Below, piece after piece: positions 1 through 6,360 of a DNA stretch of 7,002 nucleotides. This DNA is from Alphaproteobacteria bacterium (lineage in GTDB: Bacteria; Pseudomonadota; Alphaproteobacteria; Sphingomonadales; Sphingomonadaceae): assembly GCA_018830415.1 (NCBI GenBank), contig JAHJSJ010000137.1, forward strand, positions 1 to 7,002. The letters run 5' to 3'. The notes below the pieces were generated by a model. It did no database searches. It saw nothing but the letters and a program-made list of their open reading frames with translations, and was not told where the DNA came from. A program made the translations under genes and the position numbers. Position 1 is the first letter of the stretch. Every line of letters begins with the position of its first letter.

Positions 1-2133
1 ACCCAGAAACTGGCCGAACGCGACGCGCGGCACAAACGGATGGGCGATAGCCGCTATGTCGTTGAACCCAACATCAAGGAAGGCAAAGGCGCACTGCGCG
101 ACCTGCAAACGCTCTACTGGATCGGCAAATATGTCCACCGCGTCGGCAGTGCGGCCGAATTGGTCGATGTCGGGCTGCTGACGGCATCTGAATATCGCAG
201 TTTCCGCCGGGCCGAAGGGTTTCTGCTGGCGGTGCGCTGCCATATGCACATCCTTGCCGACCGGGCCGAGGATCGGCTGACCTTCGATCTGCAACGCGCC
301 GTGGCTGAACGGATGCAGTTTGCTGATCGTCCCGGCAAAAGCGCGGTCGAACGCTTCATGCAGTATTATTTCCTGCAGGTGAAACGGGTCGGCAGCCTGA
401 CCGGCGTGTTCCTCGCCCACCTTGACGAGGAATTCGCCAAAAAACGCCCGCGCACCGGGTTCTTTGCCGGGTGGACACAGCGCAAGCGCGCATTCAAGGG
501 CTATGTCGTCGACGGCGGGCGATTGCGCGCGCCGGGCGATGACTGGTTCCGGCAAGATCCGGTGCGGCTGATCGAGGTATTCCAGCTGGCCGAGGCCGAA
601 GGGCTGGAGGTCCATCCCGAAACCATGCGGCTCGCCGATCGCGATGCCAAGCTGATCGATGGCAAGGTGCGCCGCGACAAGCGCGCCAATGCGCTGTTCC
701 TCGATCTGCTGGCGGGCCGCAAAGACCCCGAAACCGCGCTGCGCTGGATGAACGAAGCGGGCGTGTTCGGCCGTTTCGTGCCCGATTTCGGCCGGGTCAA
801 TGCGCAAATGCAGTTCGACATGTATCACCACTACACCGTCGATGAACACACCATCCGCGCGATCGGCCTGCTGAGCCAGATCGAACGCGGGCTGCTCGCC
901 GCCGATCACCCGCGCGGCACCCGCGAATTTCCCAAGCTCGCCTCGCGCCGGGCGCTGTATGTCGCGGTGCTGCTGCACGATATCGCCAAGGGTCGCGGCG
1001 GCGATCATTCGGTGCTGGGGGCGGATGTGGCGCACCGCCTATGTCCGCGCTTTGGCCTTGACCAGAAGGAAACCGATCTGGTCGCCTGGCTGGTGCTGCA
1101 ACACCTGTTGATGAGCCGCACCGCGCAGAAACGCGATCTGACCGACCCCAAGACGATCGACGATTTCGCGGGCGAAGTGCAAAGCCTTGAACGGCTGCGC
1201 AATCTCTCGATCCTGACCGCAGTGGATATCCGCGCGGTCGGGCCGGGCACCTGGAACAGCTGGAAAGCACAGCTTCTGGGTGAGCTTTACGACGCCACCC
1301 AGGAACGCCTGCGGCTGGGCCACAAGGGCACCGGGCGCAAACAGCGGGTCGCCGCCCGGAAAGATGCGGTCGCTCGGCTGCTGGGCGATCGCGATGATCT
1401 GGTCGGCGGTGTCGGCGCGCTACTGGGCGATGCCTACTGGATTGCCGAGCCCGAAGACATCATCGCCAGCAACCTTGCCCAATATGATGCCGCGCGCGCG
1501 GCGGGCGAACAGCTTTCGATCCACTGCGAGGTTGACGAGACGCGCGGTGCAACCCGCGTCAGCGTGATCGCGGCTGACCATCCCGGCCTGTTCTACCGCA
1601 TGGCGGGCGGCATCCACGTGGCGGGCGCGAATATCATCGATGCGCGCATCCACACCGCCAAAAGCGGCTATGCTTTCGACAATTTCCTGGTGCAGGATCA
1701 GCACGGCCAGCCATTCCGCGAAGGCGCGCAGATGGACCGCATCGCCAAGGGCATCCGCGATGCGCTGCTGGCGCGGATCGAACTGGTGCCCAAGCTGGCG
1801 GCGCGCCCGCTCGCCCATTCGCGCGCACGCGCCTTCGATGTCGCCCCGCGCGTCGGGTTCGATAATGACGCGTCGAACAATTTTACCGTGATCGAAGTGA
1901 CCGCGCGCGACCGTCCGGCGCTGCTCAACCGGCTCGCCCATGTGCTGTATAAGGCCAACCTGATCGTTCATTCGGCGCATATCACCGCCTATGGCGAAGC
2001 GGCAACCGACACATTTTATGTCACCGATCTGACCGGCGAAAAGGTAAAAGCGCCCGAACGGCTGGCCGATATCGAAGCGGCCCTGCTCGACGCGGCGAGT
2101 GATCGCCGACAAGCGGAGATGGAAGAGGCATAG
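1..2133 (+). CDS. glnD: Bifunctional [protein-PII] uridylyltransferase / uridylyl-removing enzyme, 5'-truncated
   Basis: GlnD senses glutamine and attaches UMP to PII signal proteins (GlnB/GlnK) or removes it, controlling nitrogen assimilation from the cytoplasm. The reading frame is open from base 1, giving 710 visible residues of a family that is usually about 900 long. The catalytic nucleotidyltransferase GS/DxD region and the true start are therefore upstream; the ATG at 40 is internal. The visible part begins with the conserved stretch RYVVEPNIKEGKGALRDLQT, which follows the transferase site. Next comes an HD hydrolase domain (uridylyl removal) with YHHYTVDEHT near residues 275-283 and LLHDIAKGRGGDH around 324-335 (His-Asp at 326-327). 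Two C-terminal ACT domains, the glutamine-sensing part, start near residues 517 (VSVIAADHPGLFYRMA) and 628 (FTVIEVTARDRPALLNRLA). The gene ends in TAG with no obvious terminator after it. The assignment is very secure. Confidence 0.97.
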   Translation, partial: TQKLAERDARHKRMGDSRYVVEPNIKEGKGALRDLQTLYWIGKYVHRVGSAAELVDVGLLTASEYRSFRRAEGFLLAVRCHMHILADRAEDRLTFDLQRAVAERMQFADRPGKSAVERFMQYYFLQVKRVGSLTGVFLAHLDEEFAKKRPRTGFFAGWTQRKRAFKGYVVDGGRLRAPGDDWFRQDPVRLIEVFQLAEAEGLEVHPETMRLADRDAKLIDGKVRRDKRANALFLDLLAGRKDPETALRWMNEAGVFGRFVPDFGRVNAQMQFDMYHHYTVDEHTIRAIGLLSQIERGLLAADHPRGTREFPKLASRRALYVAVLLHDIAKGRGGDHSVLGADVAHRLCPRFGLDQKETDLVAWLVLQHLLMSRTAQKRDLTDPKTIDDFAGEVQSLERLRNLSILTAVDIRAVGPGTWNSWKAQLLGELYDATQERLRLGHKGTGRKQRVAARKDAVARLLGDRDDLVGGVGALLGDAYWIAEPEDIIASNLAQYDAARAAGEQLSIHCEVDETRGATRVSVIAADHPGLFYRMAGGIHVAGANIIDARIHTAKSGYAFDNFLVQDQHGQPFREGAQMDRIAKGIRDALLARIELVPKLAARPLAHSRARAFDVAPRVGFDNDASNNFTVIEVTARDRPALLNRLAHVLYKANLIVHSAHITAYGEAATDTFYVTDLTGEKVKAPERLADIEAALLDAASDRRQAEMEEA

Positions 2134-2245
2134 AAGCAACAGGTGCCGGAGAATTTGCCGGACGGCTGAGTAATAGTTTGCGTTGCGAATGGCTCGGTTG
2201 CATTTCGATATGCAAAGAACAAAATTTGCCATGGAGGGGTAATTT
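2134..2245 (+). other. Intergenic region upstream of the receptor gene
   Basis: This 112-base gap separates glnD from the TonB-dependent receptor gene and is visibly richer in A and T than the flanking genes. It holds no gene. I see a short CCGG-based repeat just after glnD (about 2145-2162) with no T-run, so it is not a convincing terminator. Further along are an 18-bp dyad (2198-2215, listed separately) and a strong Shine-Dalgarno sequence, GGAGGGG at 2233-2239. No clear -35/-10 pair stands out. TTGCGA at 2183 followed about 18 bases later by GATATG is the best I found, and it is weak. The promoter of the receptor gene presumably lies here. Confidence 0.6.
2198..2215. promoter_or_regulatory. 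18-bp near-perfect dyad, candidate operator
   Basis: TTGCAT-T-TCGA-T-ATGCAA reads the same on both strands at 16 of 18 positions: perfect 6-bp arms, a symmetric TCGA centre, and one mismatched pair between them. It sits 30 bases before the receptor start codon, where a dimeric repressor or activator could act. The size and symmetry fit operators bound by helix-turn-helix dimers such as LacI, GntR or TetR types, but no regulator gene is present in the window, so its binder is unknown. A 6-bp RNA hairpin is the alternative reading. Confidence 0.4.
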
Positions 2246-4960
2246 ATGAAAAGTATCACATCACTTCGCGCAATCGCCGTGCTGGGGGCTGGCATGGTTC
2301 TGGCACCGCAATCGGCGTTCGCGCAGGATGCCGACGCGGCGCAGGACGAAACTGGCAATGCCACCTATTCGGGCGAGATCATCGTCACGGCGCAAGGCCG
2401 CTCACAAGCGCTGTCAGACGTTCCCATCGCGGTTTCGGCCGTATCGGGTGAAGTGCTTCAGAAATCGGGGATCAACGACATCCGCGATCTGACGCAGGTT
2501 GCCCCGTCGCTGCTGGTTTCATCGACCGGCAACGAAGCCAATGGCTCGGCCCGCGTTCGCGGGATCGGAACGGTGGGTGACAACCCCGGCCTTGAAAGCT
2601 CGGTCGTCGTGTTTGTCGACAACGTGTACCGCTCGCGTTCGGGCAATGCCCTGAGCGAGCTTGGCCCGATAGAATCGATCGAAATCCGCCGCGGCCCGCA
2701 GGGCACGCTGGGCGGGCGCAACTCCAGCGCTGGCGTGATCAGCGTCAACACCGCGCCGCCCGAATTCGTTCTCAGCGGCCATGGTGCGATCAGCTACGGC
2801 AATTTCGATGCCATCCGCGTGGAGGCTGGCATCAATGCGCCGATCAGCGACACGATCGCGGCGAGAATCGATGGCGTATATTTTGAACGTGACGGCTTCA
2901 TCAAGGATGCTGTCAACAATACCACGGTCAATGATCGCGACCGCTATCTGATCCGCGCGCAGGCGCTGTTCGAACCGACCGAGGATATTACCTTTCACCT
3001 GATCGGCGATTATTCGCGCAAGGAAGAAGCCTGCTGCGCCGCCACCTTCGTGCAGCCCGATTTCGCACCGCTGGCCACTGTCAGCCCTGGGCTCGATTCA
3101 TTCGCCCGCCCCACCAGCGGCGTTCCCCTGACCAGCACACAGAACCCGATCATCCCGATCCTGCTGGCGCTGGGGCAGAACCCGGCGGCGCTCAACCAGA
3201 GCACGTTTGAACGCACGATCTATCCCACGGCCGGGCGCACTTATGAAGGTGTGACGGAAGATTACGGCATTTCGGGCGAGCTCAACTGGACGCTCGGCGA
3301 TGTCACGCTGACTGCGATCACCGCCTATCGCGAATTTTTCAATAATCAGGCGTCCGACACCGATTACACCGGGGTCGATATCCTGTTCCGGGCACCGGGG
3401 CGCGATGCCGGGGCGCGTGATTTCGAAACCTTCACGCAGGAACTGCGGTTCAACGGCAGCGCCTTCAACGACCGGCTCGACTGGTTGGTTGGCGGGTTCT
3501 ACACCAACGAAAAGCTGCAGACGCGCGACAATCTGCGCTTCGGCACGCAATATGGCACCTTTGCCGCTTGCCGTATCGCGCTGGCCATCAATCCGGCGTT
3601 GGCCAATCCCGGTGCGACCGATTGCTTCGGCGCCAACATAGCGGCATTAACCGGCGCCAATAACGGCGCGGGTGCATTTGGTGCGGCGACCCCGCTGATC
3701 GTTCAGGGCATCACCAACCTGTCGAATGTGCGCGACGTCGGCGGCACGGGTGACGAGTTCAACCAGCGCAGCGAAAGCATCGCTTTCTTCACGCACAATA
3801 TCCTGCACGTTACCGACAAGCTCGATCTGACGCTCGGCCTGCGTTACACCGATGAATCGAAGAAAATGAATGCCACCTTCGGCAATGACAACGTGTTCTG
3901 TCCGCAGAACCGGCAATTGCTGAGTGGGCTGCTGGGCGGCCCGCTCGCCGGATTGGCAGGCGGCTTGATCGCCCTGTCGTGCCAGGGCAACTCGAACGCC
4001 GAACTTGACGGGGTGACAATCAGAGACAACCGCAATGAAGACGAATTAACCGGTACGGCGGTGCTGTCCTACAAGGTTGACCCCGACTTGCTGCTCTACG
4101 GCAGCTACACCCGTGGCTACAAGGCGGGCGGTTTCAACCTCGATCGGTCGGCACTGGCCAATCCGCTGTTCCTCGATGCCAACAATATCAACACCGCCAA
4201 CCTGCAGTTCGATCAGGAAACGGTGAACGCCTTTGAAATCGGCGCCAAATATACCAGCCGCTCGTTCTCGCTCAGCGTTGCCGCGTTCCGTCAGGAATTC
4301 AGCGATTTCCAGCTGAACACGTTCAACGGTTCGGTGTTCCTGGTGCAGACCGTCAATGCCTGCCAGACCGATCTTGGCGGCGCTGATCTCGATGCCAGTG
4401 CAACCACCGGTGCCTGCGCTCCTGATGATGTGAAATTTGGCGTGGTTGCCCAGGGTTTCGAACTGGAAGCCAATGTGTCACCGCTTCCGGATGTGACGGC
4501 CACCTTCGGCCTGACCTACACCGATACCAGTTATGAAGATAACCTGATCGGCAATAACACAGGCGCCCCGCTTGACCCGGCCTTGCGCTTGCTGCCGGGT
4601 GACAATCTGTCGAATGCTCCGGAAGTTACCGGCACTGCATCGATTTCGTGGACTCCGGAATTGACGAGTGACGGAATGCGCGGGCTGGTGTTCTTCAACG
4701 CGCGCATGGTCAGTGATTTCAACACCGGTTCCGATCTGCTGTTCGGCAAGGAACAGGACGGGTTCGTCATCGTCAACGGGCGCATCGGGCTGACCAATAT
4801 CGCTGACCGGTTTTCGATCGAAGGCTGGGTGCAGAACCTGTTCAACAAGGATTACACGCAGGTTGCCTTCAACACCCCGTTCGTCGCGCCGCAGCAAACC
4901 TTCTCGGCCTTTCTGGCCGAGCCGCGGACTTACGGTGTGACCCTGCGCGGCAAGTTCTGA
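2246..4960 (+). CDS. TonB-dependent outer-membrane receptor, substrate unknown
   Basis: This 904-residue protein is a gated outer-membrane beta-barrel that should import a scarce ligand using energy from TonB-ExbB-ExbD. A signal peptide spans residues 1-26, with cleavage expected at AFA/QD. A TonB-box-like stretch, EIIVTAQ, lies at 44-50. The plug domain follows (about 52-170) with LSDVPIAVSAVSG, VRGIGTVGDNPG and RGPQGTLGGRN at 149-159; the family more often has LFGRN at the last site. The rest is a barrel ending in the typical RTYGVTLRGKF with a terminal phenylalanine. The start is set by GGAGG at 2233-2237, eight bases upstream. The barrel has long loops containing exactly eight cysteines in four close pairs (263/264, 442/460, 552/579, 706/724), probably disulfides. 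No periplasmic binding protein, ABC transporter, sigma/anti-sigma pair or degradative enzyme lies beside it, so the substrate (siderophore, carbohydrate, vitamin or aromatic compound) cannot be assigned. Confidence 0.95.
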   Translation: MKSITSLRAIAVLGAGMVLAPQSAFAQDADAAQDETGNATYSGEIIVTAQGRSQALSDVPIAVSAVSGEVLQKSGINDIRDLTQVAPSLLVSSTGNEANGSARVRGIGTVGDNPGLESSVVVFVDNVYRSRSGNALSELGPIESIEIRRGPQGTLGGRNSSAGVISVNTAPPEFVLSGHGAISYGNFDAIRVEAGINAPISDTIAARIDGVYFERDGFIKDAVNNTTVNDRDRYLIRAQALFEPTEDITFHLIGDYSRKEEACCAATFVQPDFAPLATVSPGLDSFARPTSGVPLTSTQNPIIPILLALGQNPAALNQSTFERTIYPTAGRTYEGVTEDYGISGELNWTLGDVTLTAITAYREFFNNQASDTDYTGVDILFRAPGRDAGARDFETFTQELRFNGSAFNDRLDWLVGGFYTNEKLQTRDNLRFGTQYGTFAACRIALAINPALANPGATDCFGANIAALTGANNGAGAFGAATPLIVQGITNLSNVRDVGGTGDEFNQRSESIAFFTHNILHVTDKLDLTLGLRYTDESKKMNATFGNDNVFCPQNRQLLSGLLGGPLAGLAGGLIALSCQGNSNAELDGVTIRDNRNEDELTGTAVLSYKVDPDLLLYGSYTRGYKAGGFNLDRSALANPLFLDANNINTANLQFDQETVNAFEIGAKYTSRSFSLSVAAFRQEFSDFQLNTFNGSVFLVQTVNACQTDLGGADLDASATTGACAPDDVKFGVVAQGFELEANVSPLPDVTATFGLTYTDTSYEDNLIGNNTGAPLDPALRLLPGDNLSNAPEVTGTASISWTPELTSDGMRGLVFFNARMVSDFNTGSDLLFGKEQDGFVIVNGRIGLTNIADRFSIEGWVQNLFNKDYTQVAFNTPFVAPQQTFSAFLAEPRTYGVTLRGKF

Positions 4961-5019
4961 TAAGCGGCGCGTGATGCGCGCGCTGGCATAGAGCGGTTTG
5001 GCAACGACCCGCAAAGAAT

Positions 5020-5047
5020 GGGCGCCCTGGCAACGGGGCGCCCTTTT
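5020..5047 (+). terminator. Intrinsic terminator after the receptor gene
   Basis: The arms GGGCGCCC (5020-5027) and GGGCGCCC (5036-5043) form an 8-bp GC-only stem with an 8-base loop (TGGCAACG), followed directly by TTTT. It lies 59 bases after the receptor stop codon. The receptor and yggS converge here. On the minus strand the bases after the stem read CATTCTTTGC, only moderately T-rich, so the same hairpin may also stop yggS transcripts, less efficiently. Confidence 0.85.
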
Positions 5048-5065
5048 CATTGGCGCGGCGAGGTA

Positions 5066-5728
5066 TCAGCCACGCGCCCCGAACAGCGCCGTGCCCACCC
5101 GCACATGGGTCGCGCCCAGCATTGCCGCGGTTTCGTAATCGCCGCTCATCCCCATGCTGAGGCCGGTCAGGCCGTGATCGGCCGCCAGTTTTGCCAGCAG
5201 CGCGAAAAATGGCGCGGCTTCGGTGTCGGCGGGCGGGATACACATCAGCCCGGCCAGTGGCACATCGGCGGCGCGCACCGCCGCCAGAAACGCCGGGAGA
5301 TCGGCCAGCGCGCAGCCGCCCTTCTGCGGCTCGTCACCGATATTGACCTGCACGAAACACGGCACGCGCCGCCCCGCCTTGTCCATCGCCCGCGCCAGCG
5401 CGGCGAGCAGGCTGGGCCGGTCGAGCGCATGGATATAATCGAACAGCGCGACCGCCTCTTCGGCCTTGTTCGATTGCAACTGGCCGATCAGATGCAGTTC
5501 GATATCGGGGTATTCCGCGCGCAGGGCAGGCCATTTGGCCTCGGCCTCCTGCACCCGGTTTTCCCCGAACACGCGCTGGCCTGCTGCGATCAGCGGGACA
5601 ATCGCTTCGGGGCCGTGGGTCTTGCTGACCGCGATCAGCGTGACATCAGAAGGCGCGCGCCGCGCGGGCTTGCACACCTTGGCGATATTGGCGCGGACGG
5701 TTTCGAGGCGGGCGGCTGCATTATTCAT
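5066..5728 (-). CDS. yggS: YggS/PLPBP-family pyridoxal 5'-phosphate homeostasis protein
   Basis: This family binds pyridoxal phosphate on an alanine-racemase-like TIM barrel, has no known enzymatic activity, and helps keep vitamin B6 and amino/keto-acid pools balanced in the cytoplasm. At 220 residues the length is normal. Visible family motifs are IAVSKTHG with the PLP-binding lysine at 36, VFGENRVQEA (53-62), HLIGQLQSNK (79-88), FVQVNIGDEPQKGG, GLMCIPP, LSMGMSGDYETA (190-201, phosphate contact) and RVGTALFGARG at the C-terminus. No key residue appears to be missing. No Shine-Dalgarno sequence precedes the ATG. A TATAGA hexamer 8 bases before it would place transcription start about 2 bases ahead of the codon, so the mRNA may be almost leaderless (inference). 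It diverges from the ThiE-like gene and converges with the receptor gene. A longer open frame on the opposite strand is a shadow. Confidence 0.95.
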   Translation of the reverse strand: MNNAAARLETVRANIAKVCKPARRAPSDVTLIAVSKTHGPEAIVPLIAAGQRVFGENRVQEAEAKWPALRAEYPDIELHLIGQLQSNKAEEAVALFDYIHALDRPSLLAALARAMDKAGRRVPCFVQVNIGDEPQKGGCALADLPAFLAAVRAADVPLAGLMCIPPADTEAAPFFALLAKLAADHGLTGLSMGMSGDYETAAMLGATHVRVGTALFGARG

Positions 5729-5736
5729 GGTTGCGT

Positions 5737-5744
5737 TCTATAGC
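5737..5744. promoter_or_regulatory. Candidate shared -10 element for two divergent genes
   Basis: The palindrome CTATAG (5738-5743) gives TATAGC on the plus strand (5739-5744) and TATAGA on the minus strand (5742 back to 5737). With normal -10 spacing the plus-strand start site would fall on the A of the ThiE-like ATG at 5751. The minus-strand start would fall at about 5730, two bases before the yggS ATG. On the minus side TTGGCG lies 16 bases further upstream as a possible -35. On the plus side no good -35 is visible. Neither gene has a Shine-Dalgarno sequence, which agrees with leaderless transcripts. This is a prediction only. Confidence 0.4.
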
Positions 5745-5750
5745 GGGTCG

Positions 5751-6284
5751 ATGACGCGCGCCAATCCCCTGCCCGCCCTGTGGCTGCTGAGCGATGCCCG
5801 CAATGATGCCGGGCTGGAAGCGGCGCTGATCCGATTGCCGCGCGGCAATGCCTTTGTGTTCAGGCATTACCATCTTGACGACAAGGCCCGCCGCCAGCGG
5901 TTTGAGAGACTGACCGCCGTCGCGCGCGCGGGCGAGCATCTGGTGATCCTGTCCGGCCCGGCCGAACTGGCGCAGGAATGGGGCGCGGATGGAATCTACG
6001 GCCCGCCGGAAAAGCTCGGCAAGCTCCCCGGCCTGCTGCGCCTTGCTGCCGCGCATAACGCACGAGAGATCGCGCTCGCCAACCGCGCCGGGGCGCACGG
6101 GGTGTTCCTGTCGCCCGTCTTCCCGACCCGCTCGCACCCCGGCGGCGAATGCCTTGGCCCCGAAAAGTTTCGCGAACTCGCCGTGCAGGCTGAAATGCCG
6201 GTGATCGCGCTTGGCGGCATGACGGCAGAACGCGCGCGACACCTCGACTGGCCGCGCTGGGCGGCGATTGATGGGTTGAGTTGA
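5751..6284 (+). CDS. ThiE/TenI-fold (thiamine-phosphate-synthase-like) protein, probably non-canonical
   Basis: This 177-residue protein belongs to the thiamine monophosphate synthase/TenI superfamily, a TIM barrel. The best marks are GADGIYGPPE (78-87), ANRAGAHGVFLSPVFPTRSHPGG (ending at 132), LG-P-K-F, the phosphate-loop-like PVIALGGM (glycines 155-156) and a final WAAIDGLS matching the last strand. True ThiE proteins are about 210 residues long and join HMP-diphosphate to thiazole phosphate. Their LRxK motif, Asn-Asp pair and second Mg-binding Asp appear here as FRHYHLDD, Ser68-Gly69 and Glu87, and the usual lysine after the PTxT loop is not evident. It may therefore be a TenI-like or diverged protein rather than an active synthase; automatic annotation would probably say thiamine phosphate synthase. 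I chose the ATG at 5751 because the family-like region LWLLSD follows soon after. An in-frame ATG at 5727 would add eight residues and overlap the yggS start codon. Confidence 0.82.
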   Translation: MTRANPLPALWLLSDARNDAGLEAALIRLPRGNAFVFRHYHLDDKARRQRFERLTAVARAGEHLVILSGPAELAQEWGADGIYGPPEKLGKLPGLLRLAAAHNAREIALANRAGAHGVFLSPVFPTRSHPGGECLGPEKFRELAVQAEMPVIALGGMTAERARHLDWPRWAAIDGLS

Positions 6285-6307
6285 GAGCACAGTCCGTCGC
6301 ACATCGC

Positions 6308-6336
6308 TTGACCCGGACTCGCGTAGGATTCATGAT
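6308..6336 (+). promoter_or_regulatory. Candidate promoter for ftsK
   Basis: TTGACC (6308-6313, five of six matches to the -35 consensus) is followed after exactly 17 bases by CATGAT (6331-6336, four of six matches to the -10 consensus). Transcription would start near 6343, giving an 18-base leader that still contains the ftsK Shine-Dalgarno AGGAGA at 6348-6353. It lies in the 76-base gap after the ThiE-like gene, where no terminator is visible, so read-through from upstream is also possible. Confidence 0.5.
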
Positions 6337-6360
6337 GTGTTCCACGCAGGAGACAAACAC

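Noticed and set aside
2145..2164. CCGG repeat after glnD as a possible terminator
   Set aside because: The stem would be only about four base pairs and no T-run follows.
2231..2242. Three-codon open frame ATG GAG GGG TAA just before the receptor start
   Set aside because: It contains the Shine-Dalgarno sequence and has none of its own. It is most simply explained as chance around the GGAGGGG motif.
1420..2364. Long 314-residue open frame on the minus strand across the end of glnD
   Set aside because: It lies antisense to the glnD ACT domains and the receptor's signal peptide, shows no family motifs, and is a frame kept open by high GC content.
4966..4985. GCGCG-rich repeat right after the receptor stop codon
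   Set aside because: It is short and imperfect with no T-run; the hairpin at 5020-5047 is a far better terminator.
5018..5743. 241-residue plus-strand frame longer than yggS itself
   Set aside because: It is exactly antisense to yggS, whose minus-strand translation carries all the PLPBP motifs. The plus-strand product is His/Arg-rich without recognisable domains.
5466..5750. Extended N-terminus that would make the ThiE-like protein 272 residues long
   Set aside because: The extra part runs through yggS in antisense and does not resemble the ThiE family. Homology-like sequence begins only after 5751.
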